64,000 nucleotides of DNA. Origin: Neomegalonema sp. GTDB taxonomy: Bacteria; Pseudomonadota; Alphaproteobacteria; Rhodobacterales; Rhodobacteraceae. Below the pieces are notes generated by a model. That model made no database searches, was not told the origin of the DNA, and worked only from the letters and a program-made list of their open reading frames with translations. The position numbers and the translations under genes are program-made. The stretch covers positions 17,064 to 81,063 of the forward strand of contig JALEGB010000044.1 of the NCBI GenBank assembly GCA_022760355.1, in the 5' to 3' direction. This document shows, in pieces, positions 50,056-63,993 of this stretch. The stretch's first letter is position 1. Each line of letters opens with the position of its first letter.

Positions 50056-50429
50056 AACGCGTTATTTATACTGCGGCGATTTTCGTCGTCGCTATGGTCG
50101 CGAGCATCGCCGTTCAAACTTCGGCTGCACAAGCCCGCTGCGGCGCGATCGCCTATTCGGCGTCGGCGCGCTATTGGGCGGCGGCGACTGGCTATGCGAC
50201 TTGCTACCAAGCTCGCCGCGCCGCGCTGCGCCGCTGCCGCCGTCGCGGCTATGGCTGCCGTGTCGCAACCTGGTTCGAAAACAGCTGCGGCGCTCTGGCG
50301 ACTGCACGTGACGGCGCTTGGGGCGGCGACTGGGGTCGCTATCCTGCGCAAGCTCGCCGTAAGGCCATCCGTCGCTGCCGTCGTGAGACCGCTTATCGGT
50401 GCCGTGTCATCGTAAGCCGCTGCGCTTAA
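50052..50429 (+). CDS. DUF4189-like secreted protein embedded between rpsL and rpsG
   Basis: The 125-residue product begins at an ATG sharing the rpsL stop (ATGA) and has a signal peptide ([24 protein letters not shown]). The mature part has the two-repeat Cys pattern of the DUF4189 family: CGAIAYSAS...[19 protein letters not shown] and CGALATAR...[20 protein letters not shown]. Nothing suggests a ribosomal role. Overlap with rpsL means translational coupling to S12, so amounts would follow ribosome synthesis. It seems to have been inserted into an otherwise conserved operon. Confidence 0.8.
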   Translation: MKRVIYTAAIFVVAMVASIAVQTSAAQARCGAIAYSASARYWAAATGYATCYQARRAALRRCRRRGYGCRVATWFENSCGALATARDGAWGGDWGRYPAQARRKAIRRCRRETAYRCRVIVSRCA

Positions 50430-50456
50430 TACGCCTGTATAGGTAAGAGGTAAGGA

Positions 50457-50927
50457 ATGTCGCGTCGACATCGCGCTGAGAAACGAGAGATTTTGCCGGA
50501 CGCCAAATATGGCGACGTCGTTCTGACGAAGTTCATGAACAACCTCATGTACGACGGCAAGCGGTCTACTGCTGAGCGTATTGTGTATAGCGCACTCTCT
50601 CGGATGGAAGAGCGCGCGCGGCGCGACCCTGTGGAGGCGTTTCACGAGGCTCTGGGCAATGTGAAGCCTTCGGTTGAAGTTCGGTCGCGCCGGGTCGGCG
50701 GCGCGACCTACCAGGTCCCGGTCGAGGTCCGCCCTGAGCGCCGCGAAGCTCTTGCTATTCGTTGGCTGATTACGGCGGCGCGATCGCGCAACGAGAACAC
50801 GATGGAAGAGCGACTTTCGAATGAGTTGCTTGACGCGTTGAATAACCGCGGCTCTGCGGTCAAGAAGCGCGAGGACACCCATAAGATGGCGGAGGCGAAC
50901 CGCGCCTTCTCCCATTACCGGTGGTGA
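50457..50927 (+). CDS. rpsG: 30S ribosomal protein S7
   Basis: S7 (156 residues) nucleates the 30S head. [39 protein letters not shown] starts the protein, and [24 protein letters not shown] and the C-terminal [12 protein letters not shown] match the family. It is 27 bp after the embedded secreted gene and has its own GTAAGGAA ribosome-binding site. Confidence 0.98.
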   Translation: MSRRHRAEKREILPDAKYGDVVLTKFMNNLMYDGKRSTAERIVYSALSRMEERARRDPVEAFHEALGNVKPSVEVRSRRVGGATYQVPVEVRPERREALAIRWLITAARSRNENTMEERLSNELLDALNNRGSAVKKREDTHKMAEANRAFSHYRW

Positions 50928-51004
50928 CGTCCTTTTTGTAGATCCCAACGCGAGGGAGTTGCTCGGGCAAGTCGCCCGGGCGCCTGAAACCAAGGAGCCG
51001 AGAG

Positions 51005-53149
<2,145 letters not shown>

Positions 53150-53245
53150 GGCGCGGCAAGGTCGGGCTCAAACGCGTCAATCGGCGCCGCCAAGCCCGGC
53201 GAACCATGTTTTGTAACGTTCGCATCTTCGGATTAGGACGTTGTG

Positions 53246-53270
53246 CGCCAGGGGCGGTGCGCTCCTGGCG
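53246..53270 (+). other. Hairpin in the fusA-tuf intergenic region
   Basis: CGCCAGGGGC (53246-53255) pairs with GCTCCTGGCG (53261-53270) with one G-T pair and a five-base loop. There is no T-run. It could be a leader structure controlling tuf or protecting mRNA ends. Confidence 0.5.
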
Positions 53271-53377
53271 AAGTTAGAGTTCGGCGCAGATCGGCCGATC
53301 TGTCTGTTGGAATGGTTTCAAGCGTTTGCGCATGCAGCGCTTCGATACGATAGAGGACCTCGTAAGAGGAAACTGGG

Positions 53378-54568
<1,191 letters not shown>

Positions 54569-54584
54569 CGCGAGCTGATTTGCG

Positions 54585-54622
54585 GCGGGCCGGGGGCCGC
54601 TCCCCCGGCCCGCTTCTTTTTT
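54585..54622 (+). terminator. Rho-independent terminator after tuf
   Basis: GCGGGCCGGGGG (54585-54596) pairs perfectly with CCCCCGGCCCGC (54602-54613) over a five-base loop, followed by TTCTTTTTT. It separates the str operon from the S10 operon. Confidence 0.95.
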
Positions 54623-54689
54623 GCTCACCTCATCAGCGATGATCCGCTGCTTGAGGAACTGTTAACTGTCCAGAAAGGGATCGGAGGCC

Positions 54690-54998
54690 ATGCAGGGCCA
54701 AAATATCCGTATTCGGCTCAAGGCCTTTGACCATCGTGTGCTCGATAGCTCGGCACGGGAAATTGTGAACACCGCGAAACGGACTGGCGCGCAGGTGCGC
54801 GGTCCTATTCCGCTGCCAACGCGGCTGGAGAAATTCACGGTTCTTCGCGGTCCTCACATCGATAAGAAGAGCCGAGAACAGTTCGAGATCCGCACGCATA
54901 AGCGGCTCTTGGATATTGTAGATCCGACCCCGCAAACGGTCGATGCTTTGATGAAGCTCGATCTGGCCGCCGGTGTCGACGTGGAGATTAAGCTCTGA
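54690..54998 (+). CDS. rpsJ: 30S ribosomal protein S10
   Basis: S10 (102 residues) lies in the 30S head and also acts as NusE in antitermination. [41 protein letters not shown] and the C-terminal [12 protein letters not shown] are typical. It opens the S10 operon after the tuf terminator, with AAAGGGATCGGAGG before the ATG. Confidence 0.98.
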   Translation: MQGQNIRIRLKAFDHRVLDSSAREIVNTAKRTGAQVRGPIPLPTRLEKFTVLRGPHIDKKSREQFEIRTHKRLLDIVDPTPQTVDALMKLDLAAGVDVEIKL

Positions 54999-55062
54999 CC
55001 AATCATCTGCGGAGCGTGAAAGGCGCGTTCCGGGATCGATGTCAGATTTAGGAGGAAGCGAG

Positions 55063-55812
55063 ATGCGATCGGGTGTCATCGCGCAGAAGCTGGGCATGAC
55101 CCAAGTCTTCGCAGAGGATGGTCGCCGTACGCCGGTTACCGTTCTGAAGATCGAAGGCCTGCAGGTTGTCGCGCAGCGAACCGAGGAGCGCGACGGCTAC
55201 TCGGCCGTTCAGCTCGGCGCGGGCTTCGCCAAAGCGAAGAATGTCACGCAGCCGATGCGCGGCCATTTCGCCAAAGCTAGCGTGCCGCCAAAGCGTAAGG
55301 TGGTCGAGTTCCGGGTAAGCCCTGAGAACATGATCGAAGTTGGCGCGGAAATTACTGCGGATCATTTTGTTGATGGTCAGCATGTTGATGTCAGCGGCAC
55401 GTCGATCGGTAAGGGTTTCGCGGGCGCAATGAAGCGTCACAATTTTGGCGGTCTTCGGGCGTCGCACGGCGTGTCGATCTCGCACCGGAGCCATGGCTCG
55501 ACTGGCCAGTGTCAGGATCCTGGTCGGGTCTTTAAGGGCAAGAGGATGGCGGGCCATATGGGCGACGCGCGGGTTACCGTGCAGAACCTGATCGTGGTTA
55601 AGTCGGATGTCGAGCGCGGCGTGATCTTCGTCAAAGGCGCCGTGCCTGGCCCTAAAGGCGGCTGGGTGACGATTCGTGACGCGGCGAAACGCGCGCGGCC
55701 GGACAATGTTCCGCTGCCGGCGGCGATCCGCCTCGTGGAGAAGGCTGCCGAAGAAGCCGCCGCTGACGCGGATGTTGGCGGCGACGCACCGACCGAAGGA
55801 GGCGAGGCGTGA
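55063..55812 (+). CDS. rplC: 50S ribosomal protein L3
   Basis: L3 (249 residues) is an early assembly protein near the peptidyl transferase centre. [15 protein letters not shown] starts the protein; [31 protein letters not shown] is the central loop; and a C-terminal Ala/Asp extension follows the family core, ending PTEGGEA. Start at 55063 with GGAGGAAGCG upstream. Confidence 0.97.
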   Translation: MRSGVIAQKLGMTQVFAEDGRRTPVTVLKIEGLQVVAQRTEERDGYSAVQLGAGFAKAKNVTQPMRGHFAKASVPPKRKVVEFRVSPENMIEVGAEITADHFVDGQHVDVSGTSIGKGFAGAMKRHNFGGLRASHGVSISHRSHGSTGQCQDPGRVFKGKRMAGHMGDARVTVQNLIVVKSDVERGVIFVKGAVPGPKGGWVTIRDAAKRARPDNVPLPAAIRLVEKAAEEAAADADVGGDAPTEGGEA

Positions 55813-56474
55813 AAGCGAAAGTGGTAACGCTCGACGCTCAAGAGGCGGGCGAGATCGAATTGGATGAAGCAATTTTCGGCGTAGAGGAGCCGCGGATTGA
55901 CATTCTCCATCGTGTTGTGCGCTGGCAGCTGGCGAAGCGCCAAGCCGGCACGCATAAAGTAAAAGGTCGGTCGGAAGTCTCCTACTCGACCAAGAAGGTT
56001 GTGCGCCAAAAAGGGTCGGGCGGTGCGCGTCACGGCTCGCGCGGCGCGCCTATCTTCCGCCATGGCGGTACGTATAAAGGCCCAAAAGTGCGCAGCCATG
56101 CGCATGAGCTGCCGAAGAAAGTTCGGGCAATGGGCCTGCGGCACGCTTTGTCGGCGAAAGTAAAAGCGGGCGAGCTGGTTATCGTTGACCAAGCGGTTAG
56201 CGAAGATGGCAAAACCAAAGCGCTGCAGGCGCAGTTGGAAAAGCTCGGCTGGGGCCGGACGTTGCTCATCGACGGCGCTCAGGTCGACGACAAATTTGCG
56301 CAAGCGGCGCGGAACATCGATGGCGTTGATGTTCTCCCGACCCAAGGCGCGAATGTGTACGACATTCTGCGGCGCGATACGCTGGTGATCACCAAGGCCG
56401 GTGTTGAAGCTCTTTCCGCACGGTTGAGCGGCGCAGGCAAAGCCGCGGCCGAACCTGTCGCGGCGGAGGGCTAA
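55809..56474 (+). CDS. rplD: 50S ribosomal protein L4
   Basis: L4 (221 residues) lines the exit tunnel. It starts at a GTG overlapping the rplC stop, and has the tunnel-loop segment [44 protein letters not shown], though the N-terminus has a longer lead-in. An Ala-rich C-terminal tail is present. In enterobacteria L4 also represses the S10 operon. Confidence 0.96.
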   Translation: MKAKVVTLDAQEAGEIELDEAIFGVEEPRIDILHRVVRWQLAKRQAGTHKVKGRSEVSYSTKKVVRQKGSGGARHGSRGAPIFRHGGTYKGPKVRSHAHELPKKVRAMGLRHALSAKVKAGELVIVDQAVSEDGKTKALQAQLEKLGWGRTLLIDGAQVDDKFAQAARNIDGVDVLPTQGANVYDILRRDTLVITKAGVEALSARLSGAGKAAAEPVAAEG

Positions 56475-56477
56475 TCG

Positions 56478-56774
56478 ATGGCGACGAAAGCTGAATTGTA
56501 CGACGTAATTCGTCGTCCTCTCATCACCGAAAAAGCGACGATGACGTCGGAGCATAACGCGGTGATGTTTGAAGTGGCGATTGATGCGACCAAGCCGCTG
56601 ATTAAAGAAGCGGTTGAGACGCTGTTCAACGTGAAGGTCAAAAAGATCAACACGACAGTCGTCAAGGGCAAGACGAAAATGTTCCGCGGCCGGAAAGGCC
56701 GCCGGAGCGATATGAAAAAAGCAGTCGTAACGCTCGAAGAGGGCAACTTCATCGACGTAACGACAGGCTTGTAG
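56478..56774 (+). CDS. rplW: 50S ribosomal protein L23
   Basis: L23 (98 residues) lies at the tunnel exit and docks SRP and trigger factor. [16 protein letters not shown] and [22 protein letters not shown] segments ([15 protein letters not shown]) match the family. It is 3 bp after rplD. Confidence 0.97.
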   Translation: MATKAELYDVIRRPLITEKATMTSEHNAVMFEVAIDATKPLIKEAVETLFNVKVKKINTTVVKGKTKMFRGRKGRRSDMKKAVVTLEEGNFIDVTTGL

Positions 56775-56877
56775 CCGGGTTTGGCGCGGTTGTTGTGAAA
56801 GTGGGCGCCTAGCCTTCGGCGATCACAACCACGCTGGCTCAGTACTGTAGCGGAAGACAGAAAGTTAGGCGGACAAA

Positions 56878-57711
56878 ATGGCTCTGAAAAAGTTCAAGCC
56901 GACGTCGCCAGGCCAGCGTGGGCTGGTTCTGATCGACCGCGCCGGTCTTTGGAAAGGCCGCCCTGAAAAGAACCTCACCGAGGGTCTTTCGAAGTCGGGC
57001 GGCCGGAACAATACGGGACGAATTACGTCTCGTCGGCGTGGCGGCGGCGCAAAGCGGCTTTATCGGATCATCGACTTTAAACGTCGTAAGTGGGATATGG
57101 CGGCGACGGTTGAGCGGATCGAATATGATCCCAATCGGACGGCGTTCATCGCGCTGGTGAAATATGAAGATGGCGAGCTTGCGTATATCTTGGCGCCACA
57201 GCGTCTGGCTGTCGGCGATGAAGTGATCGCCGGCGCGAAGGTCGACGTGAAGCCGGGCAACGCCATGCCGCTTTCCGGCGTGCCGATCGGCTCCATCATT
57301 CATAATGTGGAGCTGAAGCCTGGCAAGGGCGGGCAGATTGCCCGGTCCGCGGGCGCTTATGCTCAGTTTGTCGGCCGCGATGGCGGCTACGCGCAGCTGC
57401 GCCTGAACTCGGGTGAACTGCGGATGGTTCGGCAGGAATGTATGGCGACGATTGGCGCCGTGTCGAACTCCGATCACTCGAACCAGAATATCGGTAAGGC
57501 GGGCCGGATGCGCCACAAAGGCGTGCGTCCAAGCGTTCGCGGCGTCGTTATGAACCCGGTCGATCACCCGCATGGTGGTGGTGAAGGCCGAACCTCGGGT
57601 GGCCGCCACCCGGTCACTCCTTGGGGTAAGCCCACCAAGGGTCGGCGTACGCGGTCGAATAAGTCGACTGATAAGTACATCATCCGTAGCCGGCACTTGA
57701 AGAAGAAGTAA
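56878..57711 (+). CDS. rplB: 50S ribosomal protein L2
   Basis: L2 (277 residues) binds 23S rRNA and helps subunit joining. [74 protein letters not shown] with its functional His, are visible. A 103-bp gap after rplW is larger than other gaps in the operon. Confidence 0.98.
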   Translation: MALKKFKPTSPGQRGLVLIDRAGLWKGRPEKNLTEGLSKSGGRNNTGRITSRRRGGGAKRLYRIIDFKRRKWDMAATVERIEYDPNRTAFIALVKYEDGELAYILAPQRLAVGDEVIAGAKVDVKPGNAMPLSGVPIGSIIHNVELKPGKGGQIARSAGAYAQFVGRDGGYAQLRLNSGELRMVRQECMATIGAVSNSDHSNQNIGKAGRMRHKGVRPSVRGVVMNPVDHPHGGGEGRTSGGRHPVTPWGKPTKGRRTRSNKSTDKYIIRSRHLKKK

Positions 57712-57723
57712 GGAGCGACACAC

Positions 57724-58002
57724 ATGCCTCGTTCTGTATGGAAGGGCCCCTTCGTCGATTCTTACGTGATCAAGAAGGCGAAGAAGACCCAAGAGTCGGG
57801 CCGCAAAGAAGTGATCAAGATTTGGTCGCGCCGCTCGACAATTCTGCCGCAATTTGTTGGCCTGACTTTTGGCGTTTATAACGGCCAGAAGCATATCCCG
57901 GTCCTCGTGAGCGAAGAGATGATCGGCCACAAGTTTGGCGAATTCTCGCCGACGCGTACCTATTACGGGCACGCTGCGGATAAAAAAGCCAAGCGTCGAT
58001 AG
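57724..58002 (+). CDS. rpsS: 30S ribosomal protein S19
   Basis: S19 (92 residues) binds the 16S 3' major domain with S13. [11 protein letters not shown] begins it, then [59 protein letters not shown]. It follows rplB by 12 bp. Confidence 0.98.
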   Translation: MPRSVWKGPFVDSYVIKKAKKTQESGRKEVIKIWSRRSTILPQFVGLTFGVYNGQKHIPVLVSEEMIGHKFGEFSPTRTYYGHAADKKAKRR

Positions 58003-58011
58003 GAGCGGGTA

Positions 58012-58401
58012 ATGGGTAAAGAGAAGAACCCGCGGCGCGTCGCCGAGAATGAGGCGATGGCGAAGACGCGGATGCTGCGCGTAAGCCCGCAGAAACTGAA
58101 CCTCGTCGCGGAAATGATCCGGGGATTGCCGGTCGACGTCGCGCTGAATGAGTTGGCTTTTTCCAAGCGTCGTATTGCGCAGGACGTGCGCAAAACCTTG
58201 CTGTCGGCGATTGCTAACGCGGAAAACAACCACCAGCTGGACGTCGATAGTCTCATCGTCGCCGAAGCGTGGGTCGGTAAGAACCTGGTCATGAAGCGCG
58301 GGCGGCCGCGCGGCCGTGGTCGGTTTGGCCGTATTCTCAAGCCATTCGCGGAGATCACCATCAAGGTGCGCGAAGAAGAGCCTGAGACGGACGCGGCATA
58401 A
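58012..58401 (+). CDS. rplV: 50S ribosomal protein L22
   Basis: L22 (129 residues) lines the exit tunnel near the constriction. [23 protein letters not shown] and the tunnel-loop segment [15 protein letters not shown] are seen. It overlaps nothing and its stop lies 16 bp before the S3 start. Confidence 0.97.
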   Translation: MGKEKNPRRVAENEAMAKTRMLRVSPQKLNLVAEMIRGLPVDVALNELAFSKRRIAQDVRKTLLSAIANAENNHQLDVDSLIVAEAWVGKNLVMKRGRPRGRGRFGRILKPFAEITIKVREEEPETDAA

Positions 58402-58417
58402 AGGCGGGACGGAAGAA

Positions 58418-59155
58418 ATGGGACAGAAGACAAACCCGATTGGTTTCCGCCTCGGCGTCAACCGCACCTGGGAATCGCGCTGGTACGCGGACAGCAAAGA
58501 GTACGGCAAACTGATTCACGAAGATCTCGCGATCCGTGAATACGTAAAAGTGCGCTGTAAGCAAGCTGGCGTGAGCCGCGTGGTCATTGAGCGGCCGCAT
58601 AAAAAGTGCCGTGTGACGATCCACACGGCGCGTCCGGGCGTGATCATCGGCAAGAAGGGCGCGGATATTGAGAAGCTGCGCGGCGAATTGGCGAAGTTCA
58701 CCGATAGCGAACTGCATCTGAACATTGTCGAAGTGCGGAAGCCTGAGATTGACGCTCAGCTTTTGGCCGACGGCATTGCGCAGCAGCTGGAGCGTCGCGT
58801 GTCTTTTCGGCGCGCGCTGAAGCGTTCGGTGCAGACTGCGATGCGTATGGGCGCGCTCGGCGTTCGGGTGAACTGCGCCGGCCGTTTGGGCGGCGCGGAG
58901 ATCGCGCGGACGGAGTGGTATCGTGAGGGCCGGGTGCCGCTGCACACGCTCCGCGCGGATATCGACTATGCGCATTCCGAAGCGAAAACCGCTTACGGCA
59001 TCATCGGGATTAAGGCGTGGATCTTCAAAGGCGAGATCATGGAGCATGATCCGTCGGCGCGGGATCGTCGCAATACCGAGCTGCAGGAAACTGGTCCGGC
59101 GGGCGGTCGCCCGCCACGTGGGCGTGATCGCGGCGATCGCGAGCGTCGTAACTAG
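58418..59155 (+). CDS. rpsC: 30S ribosomal protein S3
   Basis: S3 (245 residues) forms the mRNA entry side with S4 and S5. [13 protein letters not shown] opens it; the KH domain contains [23 protein letters not shown]; and [30 protein letters not shown] is the C-terminal domain, followed by a Gly/Arg-rich tail. The start at 58418 matches the family. Confidence 0.98.
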   Translation: MGQKTNPIGFRLGVNRTWESRWYADSKEYGKLIHEDLAIREYVKVRCKQAGVSRVVIERPHKKCRVTIHTARPGVIIGKKGADIEKLRGELAKFTDSELHLNIVEVRKPEIDAQLLADGIAQQLERRVSFRRALKRSVQTAMRMGALGVRVNCAGRLGGAEIARTEWYREGRVPLHTLRADIDYAHSEAKTAYGIIGIKAWIFKGEIMEHDPSARDRRNTELQETGPAGGRPPRGRDRGDRERRN

Positions 59156-59239
59156 AGGCGTCGCCGGCGCGCGGGGCGAGGCGGTTTGGCCGCGATCGCC
59201 TAATTCGCGCGCCTCCTCAAGAAACAAGGAGATCGGGCG

Positions 59240-59653
59240 ATGCTTTCGCCGAAGCGTACGAAATTCCGCAAGGCGCATAAGGGCCGCATCCATGGCGAAG
59301 CGAAGGGTGGCACCACCCTTAACTTTGGTCAGTTCGGCCTGAAAGCGGTGGAGCCAGAGCGAATCACCGCGCGTCAAATCGAGGCTGCTCGTCGGGCGAT
59401 GACTCGCCACATGAAACGCCAAGGCCGCGTGTGGATCCGCATCTTCCCAGACCTTCCGGTTACGAAAAAGCCGACTGAGGTCCGGATGGGTAAGGGTAAA
59501 GGCTCCGTCGAGTACTGGGCGGCTAAAGTAAAGCCAGGTCGTGTCATGTTCGAGATTGACGGCGTGGGCGAACCTGTGGCAAGAGAAGCTCTCCGGCTGG
59601 CGGCTATGAAATTGCCGGTTAAATGCCGGTTCATTCAGCGCGAAGATTGGTGA
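59240..59653 (+). CDS. rplP: 50S ribosomal protein L16
   Basis: L16 (137 residues) contacts A-site tRNA near the peptidyl transferase centre. [24 protein letters not shown] and [22 protein letters not shown] are conserved. It follows rpsC by 84 bp. Confidence 0.98.
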   Translation: MLSPKRTKFRKAHKGRIHGEAKGGTTLNFGQFGLKAVEPERITARQIEAARRAMTRHMKRQGRVWIRIFPDLPVTKKPTEVRMGKGKGSVEYWAAKVKPGRVMFEIDGVGEPVAREALRLAAMKLPVKCRFIQREDW

Positions 59654-59659
59654 GGCGCG

Positions 59660-59696
59660 GCGGCCCTGGAGTGGGCCGCGGGCCTCTATTTTCTTT
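59660..59696 (+). terminator. Weak attenuator-like hairpin after rplP
   Basis: GCGGCCC (59660-59666) pairs with GGGCCGC (59673-59679), followed after five bases by a T-rich CTCTATTTTCTTTG. It could reduce transcription between rplP and rpmC. Confidence 0.45.
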
Positions 59697-59743
59697 GCCT
59701 GTAGGGATCGCGCCAGTTGGCGATGCGTCTGGAGGGCGCGGAG

Positions 59744-59977
59744 ATGAAGATTGAAGAGTTGCGTCAGATGACGCCGGATCAGCTGAAGGACGAACTGCTC
59801 AACTATAAAAAAGAGCAGTTTAATCTTCGCTTTCAAGCCGCTTCGGGCGAGGTGCAGAACACGGCGCGGATGCGCGATCTGCGTCGGGCCGCTGCGCGAG
59901 TGAAGACTTTGCTGAACGAAAAAGCGATTGCGGCCGCCAAGGGCGCCGCCGAGGCCGCCGAGCCGGCGGGCGAGTAA
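59744..59977 (+). CDS. rpmC: 50S ribosomal protein L29
   Basis: L29 (77 residues) lies near the tunnel exit by L23. [31 protein letters not shown] is the conserved start, followed by [20 protein letters not shown] and an Ala-rich tail. The ATG at 59744 fits the family better than upstream ATGs. Confidence 0.97.
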   Translation: MKIEELRQMTPDQLKDELLNYKKEQFNLRFQAASGEVQNTARMRDLRRAAARVKTLLNEKAIAAAKGAAEAAEPAGE

Positions 59978-59990
59978 GGGGAATAACGAC

Positions 59991-60311
59991 GTGCCAAGAC
60001 GGATTCTTCAGGGCCGGGTCGTCAGCGACAAGAACGAGAAGACCATTACGGTCTCGGTCGAGCGCGCGTTTCAGCATCCGGTGCTGAAGAAGACGATCCG
60101 AATGTCGAAGAAGTATCGGGCGCATGACGAGACGAACCAAGCCAAGCAAGGCGAGACGGTTCGGATCGTTGAATGCGCGCCGAAGTCCAAAAATAAGCGT
60201 TGGGAACTCGTGACTGAGGAGCTTGCAAAGGAATTGGCGTCAGCCAGGACCGAGGAAGCCGCAGCACGGGCTGCTGAGGAGAGCGCGGGCGAGAAGGCCG
60301 CGGACTCCTAA
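59991..60311 (+). CDS. rpsQ: 30S ribosomal protein S17
   Basis: S17 (106 residues) is a primary 16S-binding protein. It starts at a GTG ([24 protein letters not shown]) with AAGGGG upstream; an upstream open frame is not conserved. The C-terminal Ala/Glu tail ([20 protein letters not shown]) is longer than in E. coli. Confidence 0.96.
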   Translation: MPRRILQGRVVSDKNEKTITVSVERAFQHPVLKKTIRMSKKYRAHDETNQAKQGETVRIVECAPKSKNKRWELVTEELAKELASARTEEAAARAAEESAGEKAADS

Positions 60312-60385
60312 GCTATACCTGACGCTTTCGATGAAACCCTGCGGGTGCGGCATAGGCTGCGGCTCGTACAGGTCGGAGAAAGCTA

Positions 60386-60754
60386 GTGATCCAGAACGAG
60401 TCGAAGCTGGAAGTCGCTGACAACAGCGGCGCGAAGCTTGTTCAATGTATTAAAGTTCTCGGCGGCGCAGGCCGTCGGTACGCGCGCGTCGGCGATATTA
60501 TCGTCGTCTCGGTCAAGGAAGCAATTCCACGCGGCCGAGTGAAGAAAGGCGATGTGCGTAAGGCGGTTGTCGTTCGAACTTCGAAAGAAGTTCGCCGTGA
60601 TGACGGCACCGCGATCCGCTTCGACAAGAACGCGGCTGTTATTCTCAACAACAACCTCGAGCCAATCGGCACCCGGATCTTTGGCCCGGTCACGCGTGAG
60701 CTGCGGGCGAAGAACTTCCTGAAGATCATCAGTCTCGCGCCGGAGATGTTGTAA
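60386..60754 (+). CDS. rplN: 50S ribosomal protein L14
   Basis: L14 (122 residues) contacts the 30S subunit at the intersubunit face. It starts at a GTG with GGAG upstream ([26 protein letters not shown]) and carries [35 protein letters not shown], all typical. It begins the spc section. Confidence 0.98.
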   Translation: MIQNESKLEVADNSGAKLVQCIKVLGGAGRRYARVGDIIVVSVKEAIPRGRVKKGDVRKAVVVRTSKEVRRDDGTAIRFDKNAAVILNNNLEPIGTRIFGPVTRELRAKNFLKIISLAPEML

Positions 60755-60755
60755 G

Positions 60756-61097
60756 ATGGCGGCGAAGCTGAAGAAGGGTGATCGGGTTGTCGTCCTGTCC
60801 GGCAAGGACAAGGGCCGCGAAGGCGACATCACCAAAGTAATTCCTGCGAAGGATCGTGAGCCTGGTCGCGCGGTTGTTTCCGGCGTCAACGTCGCAATCA
60901 AGCACCAGAAACAATCACAGGCTCAGCAGGGCGGTCGTAATTCGATCGAGAAACCGATCGATCTGTCGAACCTTGCTTACGTCGATCCCAAAGATGGCGG
61001 CCCGACTCGGATCGGGTTCAAATTTGTGGATGATGGCGATGGCGGACAGAAAAAAGTTCGGTTCGCGAAGAAGTCTGGTGAGGTAATCGATGGCTGA
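60756..61097 (+). CDS. rplX: 50S ribosomal protein L24
   Basis: L24 (113 residues) starts 50S assembly. [22 protein letters not shown] is the KOW motif, and [16 protein letters not shown] is the middle region. Its 3' end overlaps the rplE start by eight bases. Confidence 0.97.
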   Translation: MAAKLKKGDRVVVLSGKDKGREGDITKVIPAKDREPGRAVVSGVNVAIKHQKQSQAQQGGRNSIEKPIDLSNLAYVDPKDGGPTRIGFKFVDDGDGGQKKVRFAKKSGEVIDG

Positions 61098-61665
61098 GGC
61101 TGAGAACGGCGCGGCCGAGGCGTGGGCGCCTCGCCTCAAGACGCTGTATGACGATAAGATCCGTGCTGCGCTCCAGGAGGAGTTCAAGTACAAAAACGCG
61201 ATGCAAATCCCGCGGCTCGATAAGATCGTGCTGAATATGGGGGTTGGCGAAGCGGTTCAGGACAGCAAAAAGGTTCGGTCGGCTCTAGGCGACTTGACCC
61301 AGATCGCTGGCCAGCAGCCGGTGACGACCCGCGCGAAGAACTCAATCGCAGGCTTTAAAGTCCGCGAAGGTATGCCGCTGGGTTGTAAGGTCACGCTGCG
61401 TCGCGCGCGGATGTATGATTTTCTCGACCGCCTGATCACGATCGCAATGCCGCGTATCCGCGACTTCCGCGGCGTCTCGGGCAAGAGCTTCGATCAGAAT
61501 GGCAACTACGCGATGGGCGTCAAAGAGCACATCGTGTTCCCAGAGATTGACTATGACAAGGTCGATCAAGTCTGGGGCATGGATATCGTAATCTGCACCA
61601 CCGCGAAGAATACGGCTGAGGCGAAGGCGCTGCTTAAGCACTTCAACATGCCGTTCATGAACTAA
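61090..61665 (+). CDS. rplE: 50S ribosomal protein L5
   Basis: L5 (191 residues) binds 5S rRNA. The start is overlapped by rpl[23 protein letters not shown] and [19 protein letters not shown] are typical. N-terminal [13 protein letters not shown] is variable. Confidence 0.98.
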   Translation: MAEAENGAAEAWAPRLKTLYDDKIRAALQEEFKYKNAMQIPRLDKIVLNMGVGEAVQDSKKVRSALGDLTQIAGQQPVTTRAKNSIAGFKVREGMPLGCKVTLRRARMYDFLDRLITIAMPRIRDFRGVSGKSFDQNGNYAMGVKEHIVFPEIDYDKVDQVWGMDIVICTTAKNTAEAKALLKHFNMPFMN

Positions 61666-61676
61666 TCGAGGGCGCT

Positions 61677-61982
61677 ATGGCTAAAGTTGCTATGGTCGAA
61701 AGACAAAAGAAGCGCGAGCGCCTGGTGGCGAAATACGCTAAGAAGCGTGAAGAGCTGAAGGCTATTATCGCAAATCAGGAGCTGGATCAGGGCGAGCGCA
61801 TTCGCGCGACTCTGCAGCTGGCGAAGTTGCCGCGCAACAGCTCCACGACGCGTCTGCACAACCGTTGCCAAGTCTCGGGTCGTCCAAAAGCTTACTACCG
61901 TAAGTTGAAGATGAGCCGGATCGCATTGCGCGAACTTGGCAACAAGGGCTTGCTGCCCGGCGTTGTGAAATCGAGCTGGTGA
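61677..61982 (+). CDS. rpsN: 30S ribosomal protein S14
   Basis: S14 (101 residues) is the long zinc-free form; no Cys-x2-Cys sites are seen. [27 protein letters not shown] and [39 protein letters not shown] identify it. Confidence 0.97.
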   Translation: MAKVAMVERQKKRERLVAKYAKKREELKAIIANQELDQGERIRATLQLAKLPRNSSTTRLHNRCQVSGRPKAYYRKLKMSRIALRELGNKGLLPGVVKSSW

Positions 61983-61989
61983 GGCGGGC

Positions 61990-62460
61990 ATGACAAACAC
62001 AGAAACCGCCTCAGACGCAAAGAAACCAGGCAGCCCGCGTGCTCGCGGCTACATCTTGCGCGAGAACCGCTCAGACCCGATTGGCGATATGCTGGCGCGG
62101 ATCCGGAACGGTCTGCTGCGCGGTCTCAGCACGGTCCGCTGCCAAGGGTCGCATAAGAAAGCCCGCGTTCTGGAGGTTCTCGTCGCAGAGGGCTATCTGC
62201 GCGGCTACCGCGTTGTCGATGTGTCGGATTCGATCACCGATATCGAAATCGACCTGAAATATTACGAAGGCCAACCGGCAATTAAAGAGCTGCAACGCGT
62301 CTCTAAGCCGGGCCGTCGCGCCTACTACAGCGCGCAGGAGCTGCCATCTGTTCGGAACGGTCTGGGCGTCGCGATTATCTCGACGAACCGGGGCGTTGTT
62401 TCAGATGCGCGCGCCCGCGAGCTGAATGTCGGCGGCGAAGTAATTTGCACCGTGTTCTAA
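61990..62460 (+). CDS. rpsH: 30S ribosomal protein S8 with N-terminal extension
   Basis: S8 (156 residues) binds the central domain of 16S rRNA and in enterobacteria represses spc translation. The core begins at [14 protein letters not shown] near residue 28, where most homologues start within a few residues. The 27 extra residues, [15 protein letters not shown] and [11 protein letters not shown], are hydrophilic. The ATG at 61990 has GAGGCGGGC upstream and lies eight bases after rpsN. A TTG at 62056 could be a shorter start but has no ribosome-binding site. Confidence 0.93.
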   Translation: MTNTETASDAKKPGSPRARGYILRENRSDPIGDMLARIRNGLLRGLSTVRCQGSHKKARVLEVLVAEGYLRGYRVVDVSDSITDIEIDLKYYEGQPAIKELQRVSKPGRRAYYSAQELPSVRNGLGVAIISTNRGVVSDARARELNVGGEVICTVF

Positions 62461-62470
62461 GGGGCGAGCG

Positions 62471-63004
62471 ATGTCTAGAATTGGAAAAAGGCCTGTCGCC
62501 GTCCCGAGCAATGTCACGGCGAAGATTTCAGGGCAGACGGTTGAAGTGAAAGGGCCGAAAGGCACCTTGAGCTTCACCGCGCCGGACGATGTTGAGATCG
62601 TCATGGAAGGCGCCGAGCTTACGGTGAAGCCGCGCGGCGACAACAAGCGCGCCCGCCAGATGTGGGGCATGGCGCGCACCCGAGTTGCGAACCTTGTTCA
62701 GGGCGTCACGGACGGCTTTCAGAAAAAGCTCGAAATCAACGGCGTCGGGTATCGTGCGCAAGTTCAGGGCAAAGCTCTGAAACTGGCGCTTGGATACAGC
62801 CATGACGTGATTTTCGACATCCCGGAAGGGATCGATATCAAGGCGCCGAAGCCGACCGAGATTGAGATCTCTGGCGCGGATGCGCAGCAAGTTGGTCAGG
62901 TCGCAGCTGAAATTCGCGATTGGCGACGGCCTGAGCCCTATAAGGGCAAAGGTATTCGCTACGCTGGCGAGTATATCTTCCGCAAGGAAGGTAAGAAGAA
63001 GTAA
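62471..63004 (+). CDS. rplF: 50S ribosomal protein L6
   Basis: L6 (177 residues) lies near the sarcin-ricin loop. [18 protein letters not shown] is the conserved start, then [21 protein letters not shown] and [18 protein letters not shown]. It is ten bases after rpsH. Confidence 0.98.
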   Translation: MSRIGKRPVAVPSNVTAKISGQTVEVKGPKGTLSFTAPDDVEIVMEGAELTVKPRGDNKRARQMWGMARTRVANLVQGVTDGFQKKLEINGVGYRAQVQGKALKLALGYSHDVIFDIPEGIDIKAPKPTEIEISGADAQQVGQVAAEIRDWRRPEPYKGKGIRYAGEYIFRKEGKKK

Positions 63005-63015
63005 GGAACGCAGTA

Positions 63016-63375
63016 ATGCCGTTGAAAAAGCACGTTGTTGCGGCGCGTCGGCGATTGCGCGTCCGAAACAAATTGAAGCGCGTGGCGGATGCTCGGCCGC
63101 GTTTGTCGGTTTTCCGCAGCTCGCAGAATATCTACGCGCAGGTGATCGACGATCTTAAGGGTGAAACGATTGTCGCCGCGTCGACCGTTGAGCCGGAGCT
63201 GGGCCTTAAGGGCAAGCGCAATGTCGATGCTGCCGCGAAAGTGGGGCAGCTGGTGGCGGAGCGCGCGATCAAGGCTGGCGTTGAGCAAGTCTACTTCGAC
63301 CGTGGTCGCTTCATCTATCATGGCCGGGTGAAAGCGCTGGCTGACGCCGCGCGTGAAGCCGGCTTGAAGTTTTAA
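63016..63375 (+). CDS. rplR: 50S ribosomal protein L18
   Basis: L18 (119 residues) binds 5S r[37 protein letters not shown] and [26 protein letters not shown] are characteristic. It follows rplF by 11 bp. Confidence 0.98.
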   Translation: MPLKKHVVAARRRLRVRNKLKRVADARPRLSVFRSSQNIYAQVIDDLKGETIVAASTVEPELGLKGKRNVDAAAKVGQLVAERAIKAGVEQVYFDRGRFIYHGRVKALADAAREAGLKF

Positions 63376-63387
63376 GGAGGCGCTCGC

Positions 63388-63993
63388 ATGGCGCGTGAAG
63401 ACGGAAGAGGCGAGCGGCGCGGTCGGCGCGATCGGGATGAGGATGAGCGCGACGAGTTCGTCGATCGCCTTGTCCACATCAACCGGGTCGCCAAAGTTGT
63501 AAAAGGCGGCCGTCGGTTTGGCTTTGCGGCTTTGGTTGTCGTTGGCGACCAGAAGGGTCGTGTCGGCTTTGGCCATGGTAAGGCGAAAGAGGTTCCGGAG
63601 GCGATCCGGAAGGCGACCGAGCAGGCCAAGAACCAAATGATGCGTGTTCCGCTCCGTGAGGGGCGGACCTTGCACCATGATATCGAGGGCCGCTGGGGCG
63701 CTGGTCGGGTGATTATGCGCGCGGCGCCGCAAGGTACCGGGATCATCGCAGGTGGTCCGATGCGTGCAGTGTTCGAAACGCTGGGCGTTCAAGATGTCGT
63801 GGCGAAATCGCTCGGCAGCCAGAACCCATACAACATGGTTCGGGCCACCTTCGACGCGCTGAAGCAAGAGAACTCGCCACGGATGGTTGCGGCGCGTCGC
63901 GGCAAAAAGACCTCGGACATCCTGCCAAAGCGGCCTGATCAGGTCGCCAAGGAGCCTGCGGCCGACGCTGCAGAGGCTGAAGGAGCTGCCTGA
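63388..63993 (+). CDS. rpsE: 30S ribosomal protein S5
   Basis: S5 (201 residues) helps form the mRNA entry tunnel. An Arg/Glu/Asp-rich N-terminus is followed by [31 protein letters not shown] and [43 protein letters not shown]. The stop overlaps the next ATG. Confidence 0.98.
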   Translation: MAREDGRGERRGRRDRDEDERDEFVDRLVHINRVAKVVKGGRRFGFAALVVVGDQKGRVGFGHGKAKEVPEAIRKATEQAKNQMMRVPLREGRTLHHDIEGRWGAGRVIMRAAPQGTGIIAGGPMRAVFETLGVQDVVAKSLGSQNPYNMVRATFDALKQENSPRMVAARRGKKTSDILPKRPDQVAKEPAADAAEAEGAA

